64,000 nt of DNA, taken from positions 13,900,404 through 13,964,403 of the forward strand of contig CM050657.1 of NCBI GenBank assembly GCA_027574665.1, in the 5' to 3' direction. Source of the stretch: Rhynochetos jubatus (taxonomy: Eukaryota > Chordata > Aves > Eurypygiformes > Rhynochetidae). Shown in pieces: positions 13,698 through 25,598 of this stretch. A model generated the notes under the pieces. It searched no databases and had not been told where the DNA came from. It was given only the letters and a program-made list of their open reading frames with translations. A program made the translations under genes and the position numbers. Within the stretch, counting starts at the first letter, position 1; the number at the start of each line of letters is the position of its first letter.

Positions 13698-15105
13698 TAA
13701 CCCTAAGCGTAACCCTAATATTTGACGTGCGCGGTTTCCGGCCCCGGCCCCTCTGGGTTCTGGCTAATAAAGGTGGGGAGGCAGCAATGAGGGTGCAGTG
13801 TTTTGCTCCTCTTGGCAGGCCTTTGCAATGCCAGCTAGCCCTGGAGCTGTGGGCTTTCTGGTTCTCCGGACGCTAACCCTAAGCGTAACCCTAATTGTTA
13901 GGGTGCGCGGTTTCCGGCCCCGGCCCCTGTGGGTTCTGGCTAATAAAGGTGGGGAGGCAGCAATGTGGGTGCAGTGTTTTGCTCCTTTTGGCAGGCCTTT
14001 GCAATGCCAGCTAGCCCTGGAGCTGTGGGCTTTCTGGTTCTCCGGACGCTAACCCTAACCCTAACCCTAATATTTGACGTGCGCGGTTTCCGGCCCCGGC
14101 CCCTGTGGGTTCTGGCTAATAAAGGTGGGGAGGCAGCAATGTGGGTGCAGTGTTTTGCTCCTTTTGGCAGGCCTTTGCAATGCCAGCTAGCCCTGGAGCT
14201 GTGGGCTTTCTGGTTCTCCGGACGCTAACCCTAAGCGTAACCCTAATATTTGACGTGCGCGGTTTCCAGCCCCGGCCCCTCTGGGTTCTGGCTAGGAAAG
14301 GTGGGGAGGCAGCAATGTGGGTGCAGTGTTTTGCTCCTCTTGGCAGGCCTTTGCAATGCCAGCTAGCCCTGGAGCTGTGGGCTTTCTGGTTCTCCTGACG
14401 CTAACCCTAAGCGTAACCCTAATATTTGACGTGCGCGGTTTCCGGCCCCGGCCCCTCTGGGTTCTGGCTAATAAAGGTGGGGAGGCAGCAATGAGGGTGC
14501 AGTGTTTTGCTCCTCTTGGCAGGCCTTTGCAATGCCAGCTAGCCCTGGAGCTGTGGGCTTTCTGGTTCTCCGGACGCTAACCCTAAGCGTAACCCTAATT
14601 GTTAGGGTGCGCTGTTTCCGGCCCCGGCCCCTCTGGGTTCTGGCTAATAAAGGTGGGGAGGCAGCAATGTGGGTGCAGTGTTTTGCTCCTTTTGGCAGGC
14701 CTTTGCAATGCCAGCTAGCCCTGGAGCTGTGGGCTTTCTGGTTCTCCGGACGCTAACCCTAACCCTAACCCTAATATTTGACGTGCGCGGTTTCCGGCCC
14801 CGGCCCCTGTGGGTTCTGGCTAATAAAGGTGGGGAGGCAGCAATGTGGGTGCAGTGTTTTGCTCCTTTTGGCAGGCCTTTGCAATGCCAGCTAGCCTTGG
14901 AGCTGTGGGCTTTCTGGTTCTCCGGACGCTAACCCTAAGCGTAACCCTAATATTTGACGTGCGCGGTTTCCAGCCCCGGCCCCTCTGGGTTCTGGCTAGG
15001 AAAGGTGGGGAGGCAGCAATGTGGGTGCAGTGTTTTGCTCCTCTTGGCAGGCCTTTGCAATGCCAGCTAGCCCTGGAGCTGTGGGCTTTCTGGTTCTCCG
15101 GACGC
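13698..15105. repeat. 4-unit higher-order repeat, tandem pair (2 x 704 bp)
   Basis: Copies run 13,698-14,401 and 14,402-15,105. The order in each is: an AATAAA unit with the rare GCAATGAGGGTG; an inverted-telomere unit with GCTCCTTTTGG; a (TAACCC)3 unit, again with GCTCCTTTTGG (starts 14,050 and 14,754); and an ATTTGACG unit with CCAGCCCCGG and GGCTAGGAAAGG. Single-base differences include GCGCTGTTTCC in copy 2 for GCGCGGTTTCC in copy 1. Confidence 0.88.
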
Positions 15106-15633
15106 TAACCCTAAGCGTAACCCTAATTGTTAGGGTGCGCGGTTTCCGGCCCCGGCCCCTCTGGGTTCTGGCTATGGAAGGTGGGGAGGCAGCAATGTGG
15201 GTGCAGTGTTTTGCTCCTCTTGGCAGGCCTTTGCAATGCCAGCTAGCCCTGGAGCTGTGGGCTTTCTGGTTCTCCGGACGCTAACCCTAAGCGTAACCCT
15301 AATTGTTAGGGTGCGCGGTTTCCGGCCCCGGCCCCTCTGGGTTCTGGCTAATAAAGCTGGGAAGGCAGCAATGTGGGTGCAGTGTTTTGCTCCTCTTGGC
15401 AGGCCTTTGCAATGCCAGCTAGCCCTGGAGCTGTGGGCTTTCTGGTTCTCCGGACGCTAACCCTAAGCGTAACCCTCATATTTGACGTGCGCGGTTTCCG
15501 GCCCCGGCCCCTCTGGGTTCTGGCTAATAAAGGTGGGGAGGCAGCAATGTGGGTGCAGTGTTTTGCTCCTCTTGGCAGGCCTTTGCAATGCCAGCTAGCC
15601 CTGGAGCTGTGGGCTTTCTGGTTCTCCGGACGC

Positions 15634-15811
15634 TAACCCTAAGCGTAACCCTAATTGTTTTAGGGTGCGTGGTTTCCGGCCCTGGCCCCTGTGGGTTCTG
15701 GCTAATACAGGTGGGGAGGCAGCAATGTGGGTGCAGTGTTTTGCTCCTCTTGGCAGGCCTTTGCAATGCCAGCTAGCCCTGGAGCTGTGGGCTTTGTGGT
15801 TCTCCGGACGC
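15634..15811. repeat. 178-bp unit (2-bp gain)
   Basis: This unit reads AATTGTTTTAGGGTGCGTGG where others have AATTGTTAGGGTGCGCGG, a gain of TT inside the loop of the inverted telomeric motif. It is the only 178-bp unit in the window. Confidence 0.9.
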
Positions 15812-18800
15812 TAACCCTAAGCGTAACCCTAATATTTGACGTGCGCGGTTTCCAGCCCCGGCCCCTCTGGGTTCTGGCTAATACAGGTGGGGAGGCAGCA
15901 ATGTGGGTGCAGTGTTTTGCTCCTCTTGGCAGGCCTTTGCAATGCCAGCTAGCCCTGGAGCTGTGGGCTTTCTGGTTCTCCGGACGCTAACCCTAAGCGT
16001 AACCCTAATTGTTAGGGTGCGCGGTTTCCGGCCCCGGCCCCTGTGGGTTCTGGCTAATAAAGGTGGGGAGGCAGCAATGTGGGTGCAGTGTTTTGCTCCT
16101 CTTGGCAGGCCTTTGCAATGCCAGCTAGCCCTGGAGCTGTGGGCTTTCTGGTTCTCCGGACGCTAACCCTAAGCGTAACCCTAATTGTTAGGGTGCGCGG
16201 TTTCCGGCCCCGGCCCCTGTGGGTTCTGGCTAGGGAAGGTGGGGAGGCAGCAATGTGGGTGCAGTGTTTTGCTCCTCTTGGCAGGCCTTTGCAATGCCAG
16301 CTAGCCCTGGAGCTGTGGGCTTTCTGGGTCTCCGGACGCTAACCCTAAGCGTAACCCTAATATTTGACGTGCGCGGTTTCCGGCCCCGGCCCCTCTGGGT
16401 TCTGGCTAGGGAAGGTGGGGAGGCAGCAATGTGGGTGCAGTGTTTTGCTGCTCTTGGCAGGCCTTTGCAATGCCAGCTAGCCCTGGAGCTGTGGGCTTTC
16501 TGGTTCTCCGGACGCTAACCCTAAGCCTAACCCTAATTGTTAGGGTGCGCGGTTTCCGGCCCCGGCCCCTCTGGGTTCTGGCAAGGAAAGGTGGGGAGGC
16601 AGCAATGTGGGTGCAGTGTTTTGCTCCTCTTGGCAGGCCTTTGCAATGCCAGCTAGCCCTGGAGCTGTGGGCTTTCTGGTTCTCCGGACGCTAACCCTAA
16701 GCGTAACCCTAATTGTTAGGGTGCGCGGTTTCCGGCCCCGGCCCCTCTGGGTTCTGGCTAATAAAGGTGGGGAGGCAGCAATGTGGGTGCAGTGTTTTGC
16801 TCCTCTTGGCAGGCCTTTGCAATGCCAGCTAGCCCTGGAGCTGTGGGCTTTCTGGTTCTCCAGACGCTAACCCTAACCCTAACCCTAATATTTGACGTGC
16901 GCGGTTTCCGGCCCCGGCCCCTGTGGGTTCTGGCTAATAAAGCTGGGGAGGCAGCAATGTGGGTGCAGTGTTTTGCTCCTCTTGGCAGGCCTTTGCAATG
17001 CCAGCTAGCCCTGGAGCTGTGGGCTTTCTGGTTCTCCGGACGCTAACCCTAAGCGTAACCCTAATATTTGACGTGCGCGGTTTCCGGCCCCGGCCCCTCT
17101 GGATTCTGGCTAATAAAGGTGGGGATGCAGCAATGTGGGTGCAGTGTTTTGCTCCTCTTGGCAGGCCTTTGCAATGCCAGCTAGCCCTGGAGCTGTGGGC
17201 TTTCTGGTTCTCCGGACGCTAACCCTAAGCGTAACCCTAATTGTTAGGGTGTGCGGTTTCCGGCCCCAGCCCCTCTGCGTTCTGGCTAGGGAAGGTGGGG
17301 AGGCAGCAATGTGGGTGCAGTGTTTTGCTCCTCTTGGCAGGCCTTTGCAATGCCAGCTAGCCCTGGAGCTGTGGGCTTTCTGGTTCTCCGGACGCTAACC
17401 CTAAGCGTAAACCTAATTGTTAGGGTGCGCGGTTTCCGGCCCCGGCCCCTCTGCGTTCTGGCTAGGGAAGGTGGGGAGGCAGCAATGTGGGTGCAGTGTT
17501 TTGCTCCTCTTGGCAGGCCTTTGCAATGCCAGCTAGCCCTGGAGCTGTGGGCTTTCTGGTTCTCCGGACGCTAACCCTAAGCGTAACCCTAATATTTGAC
17601 GTGCGCGGTTTCCGGCCCCGGCCCCTCTGGATTCTGGCTAATAAAGGTGGGGATGCAGCAATGTGGGTGCAGTGTTTTGCTCCTCTTGGCAGGCCTTTGC
17701 AAGGCCAGCTAGCCCTGGAGCTGTGGGCTTTCTGGTTCTCCGGACGCTAACCCTAAGCGTAACCCTAATTGTTCGGGTGCGCGGTTTCCGGCCCCGGCCC
17801 CTCTGGGTTCTGGCTAGGGAAGGTGGGGAGGCAGCAATGTGGGTGCAGTGTTTTGCTCCTCTTGGCAGGCCTTTGCAATGCCAGCTAGCCCTGGAGCTGT
17901 GGGCTTTCTGGTTCTCCGGACGCTAACCCTAAGCGTAACCCTAATTGTTAGGGTGCGCGGTTTCCGACCCGGCCCCTCTGGGTTCTGGCTAATAAAGGTG
18001 GGGAGGCAGCAATGTGGGTGCAGTGTTTTGCTCCTCTTGGCAGGCCTTTGCAATGCCAGCTAGCCCTGGAGCTGTGGGCTTTCTGGTTCTCCGGACGCTA
18101 ACCCTAAGCGTAACCCTAATTGTTAGGGTGCGCGGTTTCCGGCCCCGGCCCCTGTGGGTTCTGGCTAATAAAGGTGGGGAGGCAGCAATGTGGGTGCAGT
18201 GTTTTGCTCCTCTTGGCAGGCCTTTGCAATGCCAGCTAGCCCTGGAGCTGTGGGCTTTCTGGTTCTCCGGACGCTAACCCTAAGCGTAACCCTAATTGTT
18301 AGGGTGCGCGGTTTCCGGCCCCGGCCCCTCTGGGTTCTGGCTAGGGAAGGTGGGGAGGCAGCAATGTGGGTGCAGTGTTTTGCTCCTCTTGGCAGGCCTT
18401 TGCAATGCCAGCTAGCCCTGGAGCTGTGGGCTTTCTGGTTCTCCGGACGCTAACCCTAAGCGTAACCCTAATATTTGACGTGCGCGGTTTCCGGCCCCGG
18501 CCCCTCTGGATTCTGGCTAATAAAGGTGGGGATGCAGCAATGTGGGTGCAGTGTTTTGCTCCTCTTGGCAGGCCTTTGCAATGCCAGCTAGCCCTGGAGC
18601 TGTGGGCTTTCTGGTTCTCCGGACGCTAACCCTAAGCGTAACCCTAATTGTTGGGGTGCGCGGTTTCCGGCCCCGGCCCCTCTGCGTTCTGGCTAGGGAA
18701 GGTGGGGAGGCAGCAATGTGGGTGCAGTGTTTTGCTCCTCTTGGCAGGCCTTTGCAATGCCAGCTAGCCCTGGAGCTGTGGGCTTTCTGGTTCTCCGGAC

Positions 18801-18978
18801 GCTAACCCTAAGCGTAACCCTAATATTTGACGTGCGCGGTTTCGGGCCGCGGCCCGTCTGGGTTCTGGCTAGGGAAGGTGGGGAGGCAGCAATGTGGGTG
18901 CAGTGTTTTGCTCCTCTTGGCAGGCCTTTGCAATGCCAGCTAGCCCTGGAGCTGTGGGCTTTGTGGTTCTCCTGACGC

Positions 18979-19858
18979 TAACCCTAAGCGTAACCCTAAT
19001 TGTTAGGGTGTGCGGTTTCCAGACCCCGCCCCCCTGGGTTCTGGCTAGGAAAGGTGGGGAGGCAGCAATGTGGGTGCAGTGTTTTGCTCCTCTTGGCAGG
19101 CCTTTGCAATGCCAGCTAGCCCTGGAGCTGTGGGCTTTCTGGTTCTCCTGACGCTAACCCTAAGCGTAACCCTAATATTTGACGTGCGCGGTTTCCGGCC
19201 CCGGCCCCTGTGGGTTCTGGCTAGGGAAGGTGGGGAGGCAGCAATGTGGGTGCAGTGTTTTGCTCCTCTTGGCAGGCCTTTGCAATGCCAGCTAGCCCTG
19301 GAGCTGTGGGCTTTCTGGTTCTCCGGACGCTAACCCTAAGCGTAACCCTAATATTTGACATGCGCGGTTTCCGGCCCCGGCCCCCCTGGGTTCTGGCTAG
19401 GGCTGGTGGGGAGGCAGCAATGTGGGTGCAGTGTTTTGCTGCTCTTGGCAGGCCTTTGCAATGCCAGCTAGCCCTGGAGCTGTGGGCTTTCTGGTTCTCC
19501 GGACGCTAACCCTAAGCGTAACCCTAATATTTGACGTGCGCGGTTTCCGGCCCCGGCCCCCCTGGGTTCTGGCTTGGAAAGGTGGGGAGGCAGCAATGTG
19601 GGTGCAGTGTTTTGCTGCTCTTGGCAGGCCTTTGCAATGCCAGCTAGCCCTGGAGCTGTGGGCTTTCTGGTTCTCCTGACGCTAACCCTAAGCGTAACCC
19701 TAATATTTGACGTGCGCGGTTTCCGGCCCCGGCCCCTCTGGGTTCTGGCTAATAAAGGTGGGGAGGCAGCAATGAGGGTGCAGTGTTTTGCTCCTCTTGG
19801 CAGGCCTTTGCAATGCCAGCTAGCCCTGGAGCTGTGGGCTTTCTGGTTCTCCGGACGC
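18979..19858. repeat. Shortened relative of the 11.9-13.7 kb 5-unit repeat
   Basis: The unit order repeats the block at 11,938-13,697: GTGTGCGG with CCAGACCCCGCC, then AGGGAAGG, then GACATG with AGGGCTGG, then GGCTTGGAAAGG, then an AATAAA unit with GCAATGAGGGTG. One member, the second AGGGAAGG unit, is missing. The GCAATGAGGG copy lies 5,985 bp (34 units plus 1 bp) from its match near 13.8 kb. Confidence 0.75.
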
Positions 19859-22322
19859 TAACCCTAAGCGTAACCCTAATTGTTAGCGTCCGCGATTTCC
19901 GGCCCCGGCCCCTGTGGGTTCTGGCTAATACAGGTGGGGAGGCAGCAATGTGGGTGCAGTGTTTTGCTCCTCTTGGCAGGCCTTTGCAATGCCAGCTAGC
20001 CCTGGAGCTGTGGGCTTTCTGGTTCTCCGGACGCTAACCCTAAGCGTAACCCTAATTGTTAGGGTGCGCGGTTTCCGGCCCCGTCCCCTCTGGGTTCTGG
20101 CTAATAAAGGTGGGGAGGCAGCAATGTGGGTGCAGTGTTTTGCTCGTCTTGGCAGGCCTTTGCAATGCCAGCTAGCCCTGGAGCTGTGGGCTTTCTGGTT
20201 CTCCGGACGCTAACCCTAAGCGTAACCCTAATTGTTATGGTGCGCGGTTTCCGGCCCCGGCCCCTGTGGGTTCTGGCTAATAAAGGTGGGGAGGCAGCAA
20301 TGTGGGTGCAGTGTTTTGCTGCTCTTGGCAGGCCTTTGCAATGCCAGCTAGCCCTGGAACTGTGGGCTTTCTGGTTCTCCGGACGCTAACCCTAAGCGTA
20401 ACCCTAATTGTTAGGGTGCGCGGTTTCCGGCCCCGGCCCCTGTGGGTTCTGGCTAATAAAGGTGGGGAGGCAGCAATGTGGGTGCAGTGTTTTGCTCCTC
20501 TTGGCAGGCCTTTGCAATGCCAGCTAGCCCTGGAGCTGTGGGCTTTCTGGTTCTCCGGACGCTAACCCTAAGCGTAACCCTAATATTTGACGTGCGCGGT
20601 TTCCGGCCCCGGCCCCTGTGGGTTCTGGCTAATAAAGGTGGGGAGGCAGCAATGTGGGTGCAGTGTTTTGCTCCTCTTGGCAGGCCTTTGCAATGCCAGC
20701 TAGCCCTGGAGCTGTGGGCTTTGTGGTTCTCCGGACGCTAACCCTAAGCGTAACCCTAATATTTGACGTGCGCGGTTTCCGGCCCCGGCCCCCCTGGGTT
20801 CTGGCTAATAAAGGTGGGGAGGCAGCAATGTGGGTGCAGTGTTTTGCTCCTCTTGGCAGGCCTTTGCAATGCCAGCTAGCCCTGGAGCTGTGGGCTTTCT
20901 GGTTCTCCGGACGCTAACCCTAGGCGTAACCCTAATTGTTAGGGTGCGCGGTTTCCGGCCCCGGCCCCTCTGCGTTCTGGCTAGGGAAGGTGGGGAGGCA
21001 GCAATGTGGGTGCAGTGTTTTGCTCCTCTTGGCAGGCCTTTGCAATGCCAGCTAGCCCTGGAGCTGTGGGCTTTCTGGTTCTCCGGACGCTAACCCTAAG
21101 CGTAACCCTAATTGTTAGGGTGCGCGGTTTCCAGCCCCAGCCCCTCTGGGTTCTGGCTAGGGAAGGTGGGGAGGCAGCAATGTGGGTGCAGTGTTTTGCT
21201 CCTCTTGGCAGGCCTTTGCAATGCCAGCTAGCCCTGGAGCTGTGGGCTTTCTGGTTCTCCGGACGCTAACCCTAACCCTAACCCTAATATTTGACGTGCG
21301 CGGTTTCCGGCCCCGGCCCCTGTGGGTTCTGGCTAGGGAAGGTGGGGAGGCAGCAATGTGGGTGCAGTGTTTTGCTCCTCTTGGCAGGCCTTTGCAATGC
21401 CAGCTAGCCCTGGAGCTGTGGGCTTTCTGGTTCTCCGGACGCTAACCCTAAGCGTAACCCTAATTTTTGACGTGCGCGGTTTCCGGTCCCGGCCCCTCTG
21501 GGTTCTGGCTAATAAAGGTGGGGAGGCAGCAATGTGGGTGCAGTGTTTTGCTCCTCTTGGCAGGCCTTTGCAATGCCAGCTAGCCCTGGAGCTGTGGGCT
21601 TTCTGGTTCTCCGGACGCTAACCCTAAGCGTAACCCTAATATTTGACATGCGCGGTTTCCGGCCCCGGCCCCCCTGGGTTCTGGCTAGGGCTGGTGGGGA
21701 GGCAGCAATGTGGGTGCAGTGTTTTGCTGCTCTTGGCAGGCCTTTGCAATGCCAGCTAGCCCTGGAGCTGTGGGCTTTGTGGTTCTCCGGACGCTAACCC
21801 TAAGCGTAACCCTAATATTTGACGTGCGCGGTTTCCGGCCCCGGCCCCCCTGGGTTCTGGCTTGGAAAGGTGGGGAGGCAGCAATGTGGGTGCAGTGTTT
21901 TGCTCCTCTTGGCAGGCCTTTGCAATGCCAGCTAGCCCTGGAGCTGTGGGCTTTCTGGTTCTCCGGACGCTAACCCTAAGCGTAACCCTAATATTTGACA
22001 TGCGCGGTTTCCGGCCCCGGCCCCCCTGGGTTCTGGCTAATAAAGGTGGGGAGGCAGCAATGAGGGTGCAGTGTTTTGCTCCTCTTGGCAGGCCTTTGCA
22101 ATGCCAGCTAGCCCTGGAGCTGTGGGCTTTCTGGTTCTCCGGACGCTAACCCTAAGCGTAACCCTAATTGTTAGGGTGCGCGGTTTCCGGCCCCGGCCCC
22201 TGTGGGTTCTGGCTAATAAAGGTGGGGAGGCAGCAATGTGGGTGCAGTGTTTTGCTCCTTTTGGCAGGCCTTTGCAATGCCAGCTAGCCCTGGAGCTGTG
22301 GGCTTTCTGGTTCTCCGGACGC

Positions 22323-23026
22323 TAACCCTAAGCGTAACCCTAATATTTGACGTGCGCGGTTTCCGGCCCCGGCCCCTGTGGGTTCTGGCTAATAAAGGTG
22401 GGGAGGCAGCAATGTGGGTGCAGTGTTTTGCTCCTCTTGGCAGGCCTTTGCAATGCCAGCTAGCCCTGGAGCTGTGGGCTTTCTGGTTCTCCGGACGCTA
22501 ACCCTAAGCGTAACCCTAATTGTTAGGGTGCGCGGTTTCCGTCCCCGGCCCCTCTGGGTTCTGGCTAGGGAAGGTGGGGAGGCAGCAATGTGGGTGCAGT
22601 GTTTTGCTCCTCTTGGCAGGCCTTTGCAATGCCAGCTAGCCCTGGAGCTGTGGGCTTTGTGGTTCTCCGGACGCTAACCCTAAGCGTAACCCTAATTGTT
22701 AGCGTCCGCGATTTCCGGCCCCGGCCCCTGTGGGTTCTGGCTAATACAGGTGGGGAGGCAGCAATGTGGGTGCAGTGTTTTGCTCCTCTTGGCAGGCCTT
22801 TGCAATGCCAGCTAGCCCTGGAGCTGTGGGCTTTCTGGTTCTCCGGACGCTAACCCTAAGCGTAACCCTAATTGTTAGGGTGCGCGGTTTCCGTCCCCGG
22901 CCCCTCTGGGTTCTGGCTAGGGAAGGTGGGGAGGCAGCAATGTGGGTGCAGTGTTTTGCTCCTCTTGGCAGGCCTTTGCAATGCCAGCTAGCCCTGGAGC
23001 TGTGGGCTTTGTGGTTCTCCGGACGC
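22323..23026. repeat. Four-unit (704-bp) insertion/deletion between large repeats
   Basis: These four units are present in the first large repeat and have no counterpart in the second. They contain an ATTTGACG/AATAAA unit, an AGGGAAGG unit, a GTTAGCGTCCGCGATTT/AATACA unit (start 22,675) and another AGGGAAGG unit. The last two form one 352-bp dimer of the kind repeated just downstream (23,027), so slippage by dimers could explain part of the difference. Confidence 0.7.
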
Positions 23027-24609
23027 TAACCCTAAGCGTAACCCTAATTGTTAGCGTCCGCGATTTCCGGCCCCGGCCCCTGTGGGTTCTGGCTAATACA
23101 GGTGGGGAGGCAGCAATGTGGGTGCAGTGTTTTGCTCCTCTTGGCAGGCCTTTGCAATGCCAGCTAGCCCTGGAGCTGTGGGCTTTCTGGTTCTCCGGAC
23201 GCTAACCCTAAGCGTAACCCTAATTGTTAGGGTGCGCGGTTTCCGGCCCCGGCCCCTGTGGGTTCTGGCTAGGGAAGGTGGGGAGGCAGCAATGTGGGTG
23301 CAGTGTTTTGCTCCTCTTGGCAGGCCTTTGCAATGCCAGCTAGCCCTGGAGCTGTGGGCTTTCTGGTTCTCCGGACGCTAACCCTAAGCGTAACCCTAAT
23401 TGTTAGGGTGCGCGGTTTCCGGCCCCGGCCCCTCTGGGTTCTGGCTAGGGAAGGTGGGGAGGCAGCAATGTGGGTGCAGTGTTTTGCTCCTCTTGGCAGG
23501 CCTTTGCAATGCCAGCTAGCCCTGGAGCTGTGGGCTTTCTGGTTCTCCGGACGCTAACCCTAAGCGTAACCCTAATTGTTAGGGTGCGCGGTTTCCGGCC
23601 CCGGCCCCTCTGCGTTCTGGCTAGGGAAGGTGGGGAGGCAGCAATGTGGGTGCAGTGTTTTGCTCCTCTTGGCAGGCCTTTGCAATGCCAGCTAGCCCTG
23701 GAGCTGTGGGCTTTCTGGTTCTCCGGACGCTAACCCTAAGCGTAACCCTAATTGTTAGCGTCCGCGGTTTCCGGCCCCGGCCCCTCTGGGTTCTGGCTAA
23801 TACAGGTGGGGAGGCAGCAATGTGGGTGCAGTGTTTTGCTCCTCTTGGCAGGCCTTTGCAAGGCCAGCTAGCCCTGGAGCTGTGGGCTTTGTGGTTCTCC
23901 GGACGCTAACCCTAAGCGTAACCCTAATTGTTCGGGTGCGCGGTTTCCGGCCCCGGCCCCTGTGGGTTCTGGCTAGGGAAGGTGGGGAGGCAGCAATGTG
24001 GGTGCAGTGTTTTGCTCCTCTTGGCAGGCCTTTGCAATGCCAGCTAGCCCTGGAGCTGTGGGCTTTCTGGTTCTCCGGACGCTAACCCTAAGCGTAACCC
24101 TAATCGTTAGGGTGCGCGGTTTCCGACCCGGCCCCTCTGGGTTCTGGCTAGGGAAGGTGGGGAGGCAGCAATGTGGGTGCAGTGTTTTGCTCCTCTTGGC
24201 AGGCCTTTGCAATGCCAGCTAGCCCTGGAGCTGTGGGCTTTGTGGTTCTCCGGACGCTAACCCTAAGCGTAACCCTAATTGTTAGGGTGCGCGGTTTCCG
24301 GCCCCGGCCCCTCTGCGTTCTGGCTAGGGAAGGTGGGGAGGCAGCAATGTGGGTGCAGTGTTTTGCTCCTCTTGGCAGGCCTTTGCAATGCCAGCTAGCC
24401 CTGGAGCTGTGGGCTTTCTGGTTCTCCGGACGCTAACCCTAAGCGTAACCCTAATTGTTAGGGTGCGCGGTTTCCGGCCCCGGCCCCTCTGGGTTCTGGC
24501 TAGGGAAGGTGGGGAGGCAGCAATGTGGGTGCAGTGTTTTGCTCCTCTTGGCAGGCCTTTGCAATGCCAGCTAGCCCTGGAGCTGTGGGCTTTGTGGTTC
24601 TCCGGACGC

Positions 24610-25489
24610 TAACCCTAAGCGTAACCCTAATTGTTAGCGTCCGCGATTTCCGGCCCCGGCCCCTGTGGGTTCTGGCTAATACAGGTGGGGAGGCAGCAAT
24701 GTGGGTGCAGTGTTTTGCTCCTCTTGGCAGGCCTTTGCAATGCCAGCTAGCCCTGGAGCTGTGGGCTTTCTGGTTCTCCGGACGCTAACCCTAAGCGTAA
24801 CCCTAATTGTTAGGGTGCGCGGTTTCCGTCCCCGGCCCCTCTGGGTTCTGGCTAGGGAAGGTGGGGAGGCAGCAATGTGGGTGCAGTGTTTTGCTCCTCT
24901 TGGCAGGCCTTTGCAATGCCAGCTAGCCCTGGAGCTGTGGGCTTTGTGGTTCTCCGGACGCTAACCCTAAGCGTAACCCTAATTGTTAGCGTCCGCGATT
25001 TCCGGCCCCGGCCCCTGTGGGTTCTGGCTAATACAGGTGGGGAGGCAGCAATGTGGGTGCAGTGTTTTGCTCCTCTTGGCAGGCCTTTGCAATGCCAGCT
25101 AGCCCTGGAGCTGTGGGCTTTCTGGTTCTCCGGACGCTAACCCTAAGCGTAACCCTAATTGTTAGGGTGCGCGGTTTCCGTCCCCGGCCCCTCTGGGTTC
25201 TGGCTAGGGAAGGTGGGGAGGCAGCAATGTGGGTGCAGTGTTTTGCTCCTCTTGGCAGGCCTTTGCAATGCCAGCTAGCCCTGGAGCTGTGGGCTTTCTG
25301 GTTCTCCGGACGCTAACCCTAAGCGTAACCCTAATTGTTAGCGTCCGCGATTTCCGGCCCCGGCCCCTGTGGGTTCTGGCTAATACAGGTGGGGAGGCAG
25401 CAATGTGGGTGCAGTGTTTTGCTCCTCTTGGCAGGCCTTTGCAATGCCAGCTAGCCCTGGAGCTGTGGGCTTTCTGGTTCTCCGGACGC
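24610..25489. repeat. 352-bp dimer run (GTTAGCGTCCGCGATTT/AATACA alternating with AGGGAAGG)
   Basis: Units starting at 24,610, 24,962 and 25,314 carry GTTAGCGTCCGCGATTT with CCCTGTGGG and AATACAGG. The units between carry the inverted-telomere cassette with CCGTCCCCGG and AGGGAAGG. This gives a local 2-unit period of 352 bp. The run is copied at 29,185-30,064 (unit starts 29,185, 29,537 and 29,889) as part of the larger duplication. A shorter run begins at 22,675 and 23,027. Confidence 0.85.
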
Positions 25490-25598
25490 TAACCCTAAGC
25501 GTAACCCTAATTGTTAGGGTGCGCGGTTTCCGTCCCCGGCCCCTGTGGGTTCTGGCTAGGGAAGGTGGGGAGGCAGCAATGTGGGTGCAGTGTTTTGC

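Larger units (their letters stand above)
20320..25598. repeat. Large higher-order repeat, copy 1 (5,279 bp, 30 units)
   Basis: First member of a tandem pair with 25,599-30,173. Markers matched at a spacing of 5,279 bp include CCTGGAACTGTGG (about 20,355 and 25,634), (TAACCC)3 at 21,267 and 26,546, AATTTTTGACG (about 21,462 and 26,741), GACATG with AGGGCTGG, GGCTTGGAAAGG, and GCAATGAGGG near 22,060 and 27,339. After about 22.3 kb the spacing drops to 4,575 bp because this copy holds four more units (22,323-23,026). Matches at 4,575 bp include AATCGTTAGG (about 24,103 and 28,678), GCAAGGCCAG and the 175-bp GACCCGG unit (17,966-type; here 24,125 and 28,700). I compared marker variants, not every base. 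Confidence 0.85.
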